DNA of 23,081 nt from JANMDR01 sp043760555 (GTDB lineage: Bacteria; Pseudomonadota; Gammaproteobacteria; Burkholderiales; Usitatibacteraceae): the NCBI GenBank assembly GCA_043760555.1, contig JAYUOW010000325.1, positions 1 through 23,081 of the forward strand, written 5' to 3'. Every line of letters starts with the position of its first letter. Within the stretch, counting starts at the first letter, position 1. The position numbers were made by a program, and so were the translations under genes. The notes beneath the pieces are model-generated. The model did not search any database, was not told the DNA's origin, and saw only the letters and a list, made by a program, of their open reading frames with translations. This document shows, piece after piece, positions 14,494 through 22,577 of this stretch.

Positions 14494-15483
14494 TTACTTT
14501 GTTGCGTCTTGCCCAATGGCTGATGCAACGCCACTCACCGCCACTGCCGCCCCCGCCGTTCCTTCTTTCCAACTCAAAAACACATACGGTCGTTTTGGAT
14601 TTGGCGCTTTCATCACCACGGCGTCGCGAATAAACAATACCCCGTCGGACATGGTTGCTTCGGAACGCACGCTGGCAATAAAACCACTGCCAACGCTTAA
14701 ATACGGGCCACCTGCAGAAAACGGCGGCACAAACTGCTTGGTTGCGCGCGCTTGTTCGCGCAAACCGATATATTCATCTACTTGGGCTGCCGTTACATTT
14801 GGTATGGCTAACAACACCTCACGCGGCGCTATTTTTGCGTCTACACCCGGCTGACGGGAATAAACAGTAATAATATTTTCAATCAATTTGTATCGCGCTG
14901 TTGTCATCCCCAACACTAAGCGCAGCTCTTCTTGCGCTTGAAACGGTGCATTTGCCGGTTTGTACGTCAGACCAGCGGCTTTGTATTCTGGTTCCTCAGC
15001 ACCGCGTAATCTTTTTAAAGTATCTGGGTCTTTCCAATCATTTATCGCATCAACAAGGACATTTGCTTCTTCTTCAGGCACCCCTTTTGACACAAACAAG
15101 CTACGCAGTAATGCTTCTGTTGCCCCGTTTATGTCGATTTTACCAGACTCGTCCATAATCGTTATGCGTAGTTTTGCGCCCTTGTACTCCCATTCGTGCG
15201 GTTCGCCATTTGGGTTCCACCGATCTGGCACCTGAATTGGCTTATAAAGCTCCAGCATCGCCCTATGCACGCCCGCATCAGCAATCACCTGCCCTTGCGT
15301 GATGGACATGCTGTTCGACACAATTTGCACGTCCGTGCGCATTGCGTAAATGAAGGATGCAGCAATAAGCGACAGCAGCGTAACCACCCACAACACGATC
15401 ACCAAGGCGATGCCGTGTTGTTTCAATTGTTGACCTGCCGGCCTACGTTGGTGCGGCCCCACTATGCTCGCCGTGGTCCGCAT
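14494..15483 (-). CDS. gspK: T2SS minor pseudopilin GspK
   Basis: This 329-aa protein caps the pseudopilus with GspI and GspJ. A 24-residue leader (ending KQHG) precedes the class-III pilin-like helix IALVIVLWVVTLLSLIAASF. As usual for GspK, the mature position 5 is not Glu, which fits a tip subunit added without a neighbour ahead of it. The globular part contains ITIMDESGKIDINGATEALL, DAINDWKDPDTLKRLRGAEE and LRLVLGMTTARYKLIENIIT, matching the GspK helical insert and tandem helix-hairpin-like segments. The length is normal. The ATG overlaps the end of gspJ by 22 bp. Confidence 0.94.
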   Translation of the reverse strand: MRTTASIVGPHQRRPAGQQLKQHGIALVIVLWVVTLLSLIAASFIYAMRTDVQIVSNSMSITQGQVIADAGVHRAMLELYKPIQVPDRWNPNGEPHEWEYKGAKLRITIMDESGKIDINGATEALLRSLFVSKGVPEEEANVLVDAINDWKDPDTLKRLRGAEEPEYKAAGLTYKPANAPFQAQEELRLVLGMTTARYKLIENIITVYSRQPGVDAKIAPREVLLAIPNVTAAQVDEYIGLREQARATKQFVPPFSAGGPYLSVGSGFIASVRSEATMSDGVLFIRDAVVMKAPNPKRPYVFLSWKEGTAGAAVAVSGVASAIGQDATK

Positions 15484-16178
15484 TGGCGCTGGAAATTGGT
15501 TTCATAGCAGCCTGCCTCTTCGCCAATGCGCAGCGCAACGACAATTTCAGGCATCGATTTACCATTTTGCAGCTCGATGCGCATGCGCACTAATTGCGGC
15601 ATACGCAATGGATTTTCCCACTTACTTTCCCATTTTGGCTCAGCCGCATCGGTTTCTGCGCCAAAATAATCAATTTCGATTTCTTTCACGTCCTCCAACA
15701 AGCGATGCGGTTTGGATGCCGAAATACCATCAAAATCTTTCGCAAAAATGTCAAAGCCATCGCGACGAATGAACAGTGAGCTCATGCGTTTGCCGTTTAC
15801 TTCGTCATCGGCCACATAAATATGCCCCCACTGCAGCCCGCCCAAGCTTGCGGCATCGGCCGCTAAGTTCAAGGTGGTCACAAATTTAAGCTCTGATTTT
15901 TCACCCGTAAAAGCGATTTTTGATTCAGGAATACCGCGCCACCTCACCGGGAAAATTTGTCCTAACTCGCGCCGCAAAAAAGCTTGCACGCTACGCTCGT
16001 GCGCGGCCTGCGCGACCTTGGCGTCGCCGGTGTCCCATGCGCGAATGCCGATGTTTAAACCGGAATAAAGTAACAACAACAGCATGCCTAAAAGCGCTAA
16101 AGAAATGATTAACTCAAGCAGCGTGAAACCCCCGTGTTTAGGGCGTCTCCAAGCATATTTAGACCTTAAAAACTTCAT
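15462..16178 (-). CDS. gspJ: T2SS minor pseudopilin GspJ
   Basis: This 238-aa prepilin has leader cleavage after the Gly in KHGG|FTLLELIISL and Glu at mature position 5. The GspJ globular signature follows: RSVQAFLRRELGQIFPVRWR near the start of the domain and VKEIEIDYFG with WENPLRMPQLVRMRIEL towards the end. It forms the pseudopilus tip with GspI and GspK. Its ATG overlaps the gspI stop as ATGA, and its end runs 22 bp into gspK. Confidence 0.94.
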   Translation of the reverse strand: MKFLRSKYAWRRPKHGGFTLLELIISLALLGMLLLLLYSGLNIGIRAWDTGDAKVAQAAHERSVQAFLRRELGQIFPVRWRGIPESKIAFTGEKSELKFVTTLNLAADAASLGGLQWGHIYVADDEVNGKRMSSLFIRRDGFDIFAKDFDGISASKPHRLLEDVKEIEIDYFGAETDAAEPKWESKWENPLRMPQLVRMRIELQNGKSMPEIVVALRIGEEAGCYETNFQRQCGPRRA

Positions 16179-16624
16179 GTTTTTGGCGCTAGCTGCAATG
16201 CCGTCAACACCACGCGGCGCTCGCGCTGATCGTCGGTTGTAAAATTAACACTCAGCTCAACCTCAAATAATTGCACACTCATAATCGGCGCAACACCACC
16301 CGGCAAGGGCTCTAAACTCGCATCCTCGTACGGACGTACATTGAGCGTCCACGTAAAATCTTCATCCGACTTACCGTCAAACTTACCGCTGAAACTGCCC
16401 TCTTTTAGCGGCTCTTCAATGCCTGTGCTAGCAAGCTTTGATTCAGCCAAGGTGCTGGCGCGCGCGTAACGATCGGACAATATCGCGCCATTCACCCCGC
16501 GCGAAAAAATTTGCATCAATACGCCCAAAGCCATCGCTAAAATAGTAAAGGCCACCAAAATTTCTAGTAGCGTGAAACCCTTTTGCTTGGGCTTAATTGT
16601 GGATATTTTAAACACGGTCATCAT
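16175..16624 (-). CDS. gspI: T2SS minor pseudopilin GspI
   Basis: This 149-aa prepilin has leader cleavage after QKG (residue 16), followed by FTLLEILVAFTILAMALGVL with Glu at +5. DRYARASTLAESKLASTGIE just after the helix is characteristic of GspI, and DFTWTLNVRPYE with LFEVELSV follows in the beta domain. It nucleates the tip complex with GspJ and GspK. Two adjacent ATG codons start the gene inside the end of gspH (17-bp overlap). The length is at the long end of normal. Confidence 0.94.
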   Translation of the reverse strand: MMTVFKISTIKPKQKGFTLLEILVAFTILAMALGVLMQIFSRGVNGAILSDRYARASTLAESKLASTGIEEPLKEGSFSGKFDGKSDEDFTWTLNVRPYEDASLEPLPGGVAPIMSVQLFEVELSVNFTTDDQRERRVVLTALQLAPKT

Positions 16625-17084
16625 CCACTTTATCTAGTATTGAAACCTTACCTGTGAGCCAATCTACATCAACATAAAACCTACGCTCACCTGCGCCCAC
16701 CGTGATTCTGCCGCCGTTAGACGTACCATCGGGAAAGAAACGGATAAAGCCAATTTTGTCGGTAACCACATCCGATTGCGCGGTGAATAATTTCAAATCA
16801 AGCTGGTCGTTTAACTTACGTATGCGCGTGTCACCCGACATCGTAAATTCGCGCTTATCCAAGTCAATCGTCAACATCGATTCGCGCCGCGTGTTGATCG
16901 CCGTTGCCCGCACTGATCGGAGGCTTGTGGCAATTTCGCGGGTGTTGGATTTTAGGTCGGCACCGGATACGCCGTTAGAAACGAATTTAGGCAACAGCGT
17001 GTAAGCAGCTGCGACAATGACGACAACCACCATCAACTCTAATAAAGAGAAGCCTGCTTGATGATGAGAACGATGAGGAGACAT
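16608..17084 (-). CDS. gspH: T2SS minor pseudopilin GspH
   Basis: The frame is open from a TTG at 17117, but the ATG at 17084 is chosen. It gives a normal 11-residue leader (MSPHRSHHQAG) before FSLLELMVVVVIVAAAYTLL, with Glu at +5. Neither start has a good ribosome-binding site, so translation may depend on coupling to gspG, 40 bp upstream. The domain shows the GspH pattern SLRSVRATAINTRRESMLTI with a beta-rich end (GKVSILDKVDDDRV). Product length is about 158 aa, close to the family norm. It is a minor pseudopilin linking the tip complex to the GspG shaft. Confidence 0.88.
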   Translation of the reverse strand: MSPHRSHHQAGFSLLELMVVVVIVAAAYTLLPKFVSNGVSGADLKSNTREIATSLRSVRATAINTRRESMLTIDLDKREFTMSGDTRIRKLNDQLDLKLFTAQSDVVTDKIGFIRFFPDGTSNGGRITVGAGERRFYVDVDWLTGKVSILDKVDDDRV

Positions 17085-17124
17085 TTGGAGACGGGCGCAA
17101 ACATTGCTAATGCGCAATTGCTTA

Positions 17125-17562
17125 TTAATTAGTTACATCTTTATTTGGCCCATCGCCGCCCTCTTTGCCATCGGCACCGAGCGAGATCAGATCAAACGGA
17201 CGGTTATCAGCGCCCGGCGCTTTATAAACAATATCCGTGCTCCAGGGATCCTTAATTTGCTCCGCTTTACGCATGTAAGGTCCATTCCAATTCGCGGCAC
17301 CTGTTGATGTGATGAGCGCCTTCAATCCCTCTTGCTGCGTTGGGTATTTGCCCACATCGAGCTTGTACAAATCAAGCGCTGCACCAATATCACTCAGTTG
17401 CGCTTTAGCAATTCGCGACTTAGCGGCATCACCCTGACCAAACACTTTGTTACCGACCCAAGCCACAAGCAAGCCAATGATGGTGACAACGATAATAATT
17501 TCGATCAACGAGAAACCGCGTTGGTTGGATTGGCGAAGTGAGACAGCTTTTATTGGCTTCAT
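17125..17562 (-). CDS. gspG: T2SS major pseudopilin GspG
   Basis: The ATG at 17562 is preferred over a TTG 27 bp upstream because GAGG lies 7 bases before it. It encodes 145 aa with a leader ending QRG, then FSLIEIIIVVTIIGLLVAWV (Glu at +5). Typical GspG landmarks follow: AQLSDIGAALDLYKLDVGKY, PTQQEGLKAL, NGPYMRK, KDPWSTDIVYKAPG and LGADGKEGGDG. The last forms the calcium-binding loop of the major pseudopilin. It builds the periplasmic fibre that pushes cargo through the secretin. The 98-bp gap from gspF is the longest inside the operon and contains a triplicated 14-bp repeat plus an inverted repeat (TAACAA-AG-TTGTTA, 17584-17597), so separate control of this abundant subunit is possible. Confidence 0.95.
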   Translation of the reverse strand: MKPIKAVSLRQSNQRGFSLIEIIIVVTIIGLLVAWVGNKVFGQGDAAKSRIAKAQLSDIGAALDLYKLDVGKYPTQQEGLKALITSTGAANWNGPYMRKAEQIKDPWSTDIVYKAPGADNRPFDLISLGADGKEGGDGPNKDVTN

Positions 17563-17627
17563 GAGAAGTCCTCGTTTTGGGCTTAACAACTTTGTTATAA
17601 AAAATTAAGTATTGGGAATTAGATACT

Positions 17628-17669
17628 AGGTTTTACGTAGCAGGTTTTACGTAGCAGGTTTTACGTAGG
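17628..17669. repeat. Three tandem 14-bp repeats at the gspF 3' end
   Basis: The unit AGGTTTTACGTAGC occurs three times head to tail: 17628-17641, 17642-17655 and 17656-17669. The first two copies are identical and the third differs at the last base. Each contains the palindrome TACGTA. The gspF stop codon lies in the copy at 17656-17669, so the other two copies are non-coding and look like a recent slippage expansion just after the gene. Confidence 0.85.
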
Positions 17670-18899
17670 TAAGTCCATCATGCCAAACATGGCAACCAAC
17701 AACGACATGATGATGCCAGCGATAAGCACCGCCAGCCCGATAATCATCACCGGTTGAATTAGCGCCATGATACGTTTGATGGTGGAGGCTACTTCGCGGT
17801 CATACACATCGGCTACTTGAAACAGCATTTCATCGAGCTTGCCGGTTTCCTCCCCAACGGCAATCATTTGCACAGCAAGTTTAGGAAAAATTTGGGTTTC
17901 TAGCATGGGCTTACTCAAGCCGCGACCTTCTTTTAATTCACGCGAAAGATGCTCTACCGCTTCTGAAAAAATAATGTTGCCCATTGTCTCACGCAGAATA
18001 GAAAGCCCCGCCAATAGGGGCACACCGTTGGTTATTAGGGTAGCCAATGAGCGCGAAAACTTTGCCATCTCCATCTTGGTCACCAATTTGCCCACTAAGT
18101 TCATTTTCAAAAATCGCAAGTCCCAACCGCGCCTACTTTTTGGGTTGTTCAGCGAGCGATTAAAGAGCCAAATAGTGCCTAAAATTACGCCCAAAATAAT
18201 CGGCCAATCGTTGCGCAAAATAGAGGCAACGTCTAAAACGAGTTGCGTTGACCATGGCAGTGCCTTGCCCGATTGATCAAAAATTTGCTTAAATTGCGGC
18301 ACCACAAACATCAGCAAAACAATCACCGAAAGTGCGGCTATAAATAACAAAATCACCGGATAAACTAGGGCTGAAATTACGCCATCCTTAAGCTCTTTCG
18401 CCCGTTCCATATGTTCAGCCAAGCGCATCAGCACATTGCCCATGCTGCCGCTGGCCTCCCCGGCGCGCACCATGTTGATGTAAAACCGCGAGAACACATC
18501 ACGACGCTTATCAAGCGCTTTTGACAGCGCCGCACCACCGCGCACTTCGTTGCGAATTTCATTGAGCAATTCGAACACGGCTTGTTTTTCGGCCAAGCCC
18601 AGCAAAATTTCTAAGCTACGATCAAGCGGCAAACCGGCGCGTAGCAAGGTGGCAATATCGCGCGTCATCAGCGCAATATCGGTGTCAGCAATGCCATTGC
18701 CAAAATAGTTTTTCTTACCCGGTGCAGCCTGCGTAACCCCCGACCCAATGGTGGCTGCAGCACCCGCTGCTTCAGCGCGGATAGGGATTAAGCCCATCGC
18801 TTGCAAGCGCGCGATTACATCCGGCTGCGACGCGCTTTCGAGCACGCCTTCTTGCACTTCGCCAGCAGGCGTTACGGCTTTGTACTGAAAGAGCGGCAT
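17661..18899 (-). CDS. gspF: T2SS inner-membrane platform protein GspF
   Basis: This 412-aa polytopic protein is the platform on which the pseudopilus is assembled. It has the N-terminal LFQYKAVTPAGEVQEGVLES segment, then two T2SSF domains (~70-195 and ~273-396). Domain 1 has LLRAGLPLDRSLEILLGLAE and ALSKALDKR; domain 2 has LATLITNGVPLLAGLSILRE and GRGLSKPMLETQIFPKLAVQ. There are three strong membrane helices, at about 172-197, 222-240 and near the C-terminus (PVMIIGLAVLIAGIIMSLLV). The length is typical. It starts 2 bp after the gspE stop. Confidence 0.96.
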   Translation of the reverse strand: MPLFQYKAVTPAGEVQEGVLESASQPDVIARLQAMGLIPIRAEAAGAAATIGSGVTQAAPGKKNYFGNGIADTDIALMTRDIATLLRAGLPLDRSLEILLGLAEKQAVFELLNEIRNEVRGGAALSKALDKRRDVFSRFYINMVRAGEASGSMGNVLMRLAEHMERAKELKDGVISALVYPVILLFIAALSVIVLLMFVVPQFKQIFDQSGKALPWSTQLVLDVASILRNDWPIILGVILGTIWLFNRSLNNPKSRRGWDLRFLKMNLVGKLVTKMEMAKFSRSLATLITNGVPLLAGLSILRETMGNIIFSEAVEHLSRELKEGRGLSKPMLETQIFPKLAVQMIAVGEETGKLDEMLFQVADVYDREVASTIKRIMALIQPVMIIGLAVLIAGIIMSLLVAMFGMMDLPT

Positions 18900-18901
18900 C
18901 G

Positions 18902-20638
18902 CTAGTCTTCTCTCGTGACGCGAAGGATTTCTTCAATCGTCGTCACACCCGCCATCGCTTTGCGCAGGCCGTTTTCATACATCGTTTCCATGCCTTCGGC
19001 TTGCGCGGCTTGCCGCAATTCTGAAGCTGTCGCATGGCGCATTACATAGCCGCGCAAATTGTCCGTCATCGGCAATACTTCCATAATCGACTGCCGACTA
19101 AAGTAACCATTACCGCCGCAATGCTCGCAGCCTTTGGGGTGATACAACGTAATTGGCAAGCCCTCGTCTTCTTTTTTAACGAAGCGCTTTAACCCCAATT
19201 GCTCAACAATTTCAGCCACCGGGTGATACGGCACTTTGCAGTGATTGCACAACATGCGAATCAAGCGCTGCGCTTGAATACCAATGATGGTGGACGTCAA
19301 TAAATAATCGTCCAAGCCCATATCGAGCATACGGTTGATGGTGGCTGCGGCATCATTGGTGTGCACGGTAGATAGCACCAAATGGCCTGTCAATGCGGAT
19401 TGCACCGCTATTTGCGCGGTTTCCAAATCGCGAATTTCACCGATCATAATCACGTCAGGGTCTTGCCGCACAATCGCACGCAAAGCACTGGCGAAGCTCA
19501 AATCAATTTGCGGCTTTACTTGAATTTGGTTAATGCCGGCCATTTGATATTCCACCGGATCTTCCACAGTCAAAATTTTAATATCGGGCTTGTTTAACCG
19601 ATCAAGTGCTGTGTACAGCGTGGTAGTTTTACCGCTACCGGTAGGACCAGTGACCAAAATAATGCCGTAGGGTTGTGCCAAAATTTTTAAGAAAACTTCT
19701 AAGTTACCTTCGTCAAAACCAAGCTTGTGGAAATCCAGCGCTACGCCACCTTTGTCCAAAATACGCATCACCACCGATTCACCATGCATCGTTGGCACGG
19801 TGGATACGCGTAGATCAATTTCTTTACCCTGCACGCGCAATTTTATGCGACCATCTTGCGGCAAACGGCGTTCGGCAATATCTAAATTTGCCATAATTTT
19901 TATGCGCGAAATAACCGCAGCTGATAGGCGGCTGGGCGGTGATTCCGTTTCGTGCAGCACACCGTCAATCCGGTAACGCACGATCAAGCGATTTTCAAAC
20001 GGCTCGATATGAATGTCCGACGCCCGCTGTTCTAGCGCACGGTTGATAATCAAATTAACTAAGCGAATAACCGGCGCTTCAGACGCCAAATCTTTTAAGT
20101 GCTCAATGTCGCCAAACTCTTGGTCTTCATCGCGATTAGAAATGTTGTCAACAATCTGACCCATCGACGATTTACCCGCGCCGTAAAGCCGGTCATAGGC
20201 GGTTTCAAAATCATTCAGCGCCAGCAACTTTGGCACCACGCGTTTGCGGGTGGCAGCACCAAACGCTTGCACCACGTAGGCATCAGCTGGATCAAGCATC
20301 GCCAGCACCACTTCTTCATCGTTTTCTGCAACTGGAATAGCGCGCGATTCGTTGATAAAACGGGCGCTAATTTTTTCTTCTAAAATTGGTAGCTCGGGCA
20401 TTTCGGCGGCCTCAACAATCACCCAGCCGCGCTGCTGCGCTAAGGCTTCAGCCAGCTCGCGACCAGCAACCAAACCCATCCGCGTTAAAATTGCGCCAAT
20501 TTTTTCGCGTGCGCCGCTACCGGCAACATCGGTTGCCGCCTGCACCTTCAAGGCACGGTCTAGCGCGATTTGCTCTAATTTGCCGCGAGCGACAAGAATT
20601 TCGCCAATTAAACTCAAAATAGTTTTTCCATCAATCAC
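18902..20638 (-). CDS. gspE: T2SS ATPase GspE
   Basis: This 578-aa cytoplasmic hexameric ATPase drives pseudopilus assembly. The N-terminal MshEN-type region (~5-165) binds GspL. The motor domain has Walker A GPTGSGKTT (~330-338), Asp-box ILTVEDPVEYQM, Walker B DPDVIMIGEIRDLETAQIAV and His-box GHLVLSTVHTNDAAATINRM. A tetracysteine zinc site (CNHC at ~462 and CEHC at ~502) is typical of GspE rather than of twitching ATPases. The start is a GTG with AAGGGG upstream, and the family N-terminus (LIGEILVARGKLEQIALDRA) begins within a few residues of it. It is the first gene of the operon, divergent from the GT2 gene. Confidence 0.96.
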   Translation of the reverse strand: MIDGKTILSLIGEILVARGKLEQIALDRALKVQAATDVAGSGAREKIGAILTRMGLVAGRELAEALAQQRGWVIVEAAEMPELPILEEKISARFINESRAIPVAENDEEVVLAMLDPADAYVVQAFGAATRKRVVPKLLALNDFETAYDRLYGAGKSSMGQIVDNISNRDEDQEFGDIEHLKDLASEAPVIRLVNLIINRALEQRASDIHIEPFENRLIVRYRIDGVLHETESPPSRLSAAVISRIKIMANLDIAERRLPQDGRIKLRVQGKEIDLRVSTVPTMHGESVVMRILDKGGVALDFHKLGFDEGNLEVFLKILAQPYGIILVTGPTGSGKTTTLYTALDRLNKPDIKILTVEDPVEYQMAGINQIQVKPQIDLSFASALRAIVRQDPDVIMIGEIRDLETAQIAVQSALTGHLVLSTVHTNDAAATINRMLDMGLDDYLLTSTIIGIQAQRLIRMLCNHCKVPYHPVAEIVEQLGLKRFVKKEDEGLPITLYHPKGCEHCGGNGYFSRQSIMEVLPMTDNLRGYVMRHATASELRQAAQAEGMETMYENGLRKAMAGVTTIEEILRVTRED

Positions 20639-20648
20639 TTAACCCCTT

Positions 20649-20657
20649 ATTATACCA
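20649..20657 (-). promoter_or_regulatory. Candidate extended -10 promoter upstream of gspE
   Basis: On the minus strand TGGTATAAT is a perfect extended -10 (TGn plus TATAAT). No good -35 is present, which extended -10 promoters can tolerate. A start about 7 bases downstream would fall at or after the AAGGGG ribosome-binding site of gspE, so the site conflicts with normal initiation. It could yield a nearly leaderless message, or be unused. Confidence 0.35.
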
Positions 20658-20714
20658 GCGCGTATACCCCGTTTTTGCTTCATTTTGCCTCTTTGTTACA
20701 TTGCTTTTCAAATA

Positions 20715-22577
20715 ATGAACCGCTCCCAACTTGCCCAAGCATCCGCCTTATTTTGGCGACATTTGCGCCCCGCGCTGACCGATCCCGCCAAATTAGCCGG
20801 TTTGGTGCAGCGCATCGGCCAAATTTGGGCAAGCAAAGGTTTAACCGGCGCAATCAAGCATCATGCGCCGGGCGAAGCGTTGTATGAGGATTATGCAAAG
20901 TGGGTTTTGGAACGCGAACCTAGCCAAATATTGACGGGCGAATACGGCCAAACCACCCCGATAATCAGCGTTCTTGTGGTTTCAGACGCCAGTTCGAACC
21001 TAGAGTTCCCGAAAATGTTAGAAAGTTTACTGGCGCAAAATTCCAGTGCGTGGGAACTGATCGTAGATGGCCGCATGTGGGACCGACAACGCAACCCGCA
21101 CCACCCACAAGTACATACCGTGGAGACGCCCGAAATTAGGGCATCTTCAGGAAGTTATGGTTATGGCGAAACGCTTGAAAAATTAGCTAAACAAGCGACC
21201 GCACCCTATGTTCACATCTATCAAGACGGCTATTTTCGCGTCGATTGGGTCACGCAATGTAGTCGGGCAATTTCAGAACACAAACCAACTTTGCTTTACT
21301 GGGACCACGATTTGGTTGACGCGCAACATCAGCGCCACAGCCCCAACTTCAAGCCGCGCTGGAATCCTGAATTAGCGCTCTCTCAACATTACATTGGTGC
21401 AGCATGGCTTACTACGCGTGAACGGTTACTAGCTGCAAGCCCAATAAATACGGCACTCTCCACGGCATTGCCTGAAGAAGTCCACAGTACGGGCGTTTTC
21501 GGTACGTTTTGCACCTATATTCAGCTTGAAATTGCCTTTGCAAAACACGCGCGCAACCAGCGTGTGGCGCAGGTGCTAAGCCACCACGGCAGCCAAACTA
21601 AGCTTGCATGGTTAAGCGATGCGCTCAACCCCTTCCTGCGCACCCACAACGTAGGCTACAGCGCAGGGTGCATCAATGCCAACGCGATTGCATTCACGCT
21701 CACGCCTACAAACAAAAACACCCCAAAAGTAAGCATCATCATTCCCACCCGCGATGGGTTGGGCTTGCTAAAACACACTATTTCTAGCTTGCAGGCATTA
21801 ACGATATACCCAAACTACGAAATCATTATTGCCGATAATGATTCAACTGATCCAGCCACCTGCGCCTACTTAAACGGCGTGCACAACACCAACAATATTC
21901 GTGTTTTTAAAACGCCGGGCGCGTTTAACTTCTCAAAAATCAACAACCTTGCCACCGAACATACCGATGGCGAGTTGCTGCTATTTTTAAACAATGACGT
22001 TGAAATAATCGAACCAAACTGGCTCGGCGAAATGGTTGGAAACGCCCTAAATACCGGCATTGGCGCGGTAGGCTGTATGTTGCTATTTCCTAACCGCACC
22101 ATTCAACATGCGGGCATTGTATTAGGTTTGGGTGGCTACGCTAAGCATGTATTTGCCAACCAACCCGAGGGCTATATGGGCCCCAATGGCCGCGCCTGTT
22201 CACTGCAGCAATTAAGCGCCGTGACTGCGGCCTGCTTAATGGTACGGCGCGTGCATTTTAACGCCGTGAATGGCTTTGATGAACGCTACGCCGTCGCGTT
22301 TAACGACGTTGATTTATGTTTACGCTTAGAAGCCGCTGGCTTGCGCAATATTTGGACGCCCAACGCGGTGCTGCTACATCATGAATCTGCTAGTCGCGGC
22401 TACGACGACAGTGCGGCCAGTCAATCGCGTTTTCAAGGAGAAGCCCAGCAGTTTCACGCCCGCTGGGATCATCAACTACGCGATGACGCGTTTTACAACC
22501 CCAACTTAACCCTCACCGGCGCGGGCTTTGCGTTAGGGTGGGAACGTAGCAATCACGATGACCAGCTACGCGCCTAA
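20715..22577 (+). CDS. Two-domain family 2 glycosyltransferase (surface polysaccharide synthesis)
   Basis: This is a 620-aa cytoplasmic or membrane-associated glycosyltransferase. The ATG at 20715 is preferred over a TTG 30 bp upstream, though neither has a good ribosome-binding site. The N-terminal half (~75-320) follows the layout of a GT2 domain (ISVLVVSDASS, MLESLLAQNSSAWELIV, LYWDHDLVDAQ, FKPRWNPELALSQHYIGAAW). However, the usual Asp-rich sugar-nucleotide motif reads YQDGYF and looks degraded. The C-terminal half (~336-590) is an intact GT2 domain with PKVSIIIPTRDG, IIIADNDSTDP, LLLFLNNDVEIIEPNWLGEM and FDERYAVAFNDVDLCLRLEA. Tandem GT2 enzymes of this form occur in O-antigen and rhamnan-type clusters. 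It diverges from gspE and overlaps the next gene by 20 bp. The sugar added cannot be told from sequence. Confidence 0.9.
   Translation: MNRSQLAQASALFWRHLRPALTDPAKLAGLVQRIGQIWASKGLTGAIKHHAPGEALYEDYAKWVLEREPSQILTGEYGQTTPIISVLVVSDASSNLEFPKMLESLLAQNSSAWELIVDGRMWDRQRNPHHPQVHTVETPEIRASSGSYGYGETLEKLAKQATAPYVHIYQDGYFRVDWVTQCSRAISEHKPTLLYWDHDLVDAQHQRHSPNFKPRWNPELALSQHYIGAAWLTTRERLLAASPINTALSTALPEEVHSTGVFGTFCTYIQLEIAFAKHARNQRVAQVLSHHGSQTKLAWLSDALNPFLRTHNVGYSAGCINANAIAFTLTPTNKNTPKVSIIIPTRDGLGLLKHTISSLQALTIYPNYEIIIADNDSTDPATCAYLNGVHNTNNIRVFKTPGAFNFSKINNLATEHTDGELLLFLNNDVEIIEPNWLGEMVGNALNTGIGAVGCMLLFPNRTIQHAGIVLGLGGYAKHVFANQPEGYMGPNGRACSLQQLSAVTAACLMVRRVHFNAVNGFDERYAVAFNDVDLCLRLEAAGLRNIWTPNAVLLHHESASRGYDDSAASQSRFQGEAQQFHARWDHQLRDDAFYNPNLTLTGAGFALGWERSNHDDQLRA

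Noticed and set aside
17563..17589. A TTG start for gspG, 27 bp upstream of the ATG.
   Set aside because: The ATG at 17562 has GAGG at good spacing and gives a normal prepilin leader. The TTG would lengthen the leader to 25 residues without support.
20685..20714. A TTG start extending the GT2 protein by ten residues.
   Set aside because: The extra residues (MPLCYIAFQI) resemble no family N-terminus, and there is no ribosome-binding site. The ATG at 20715 is more likely.
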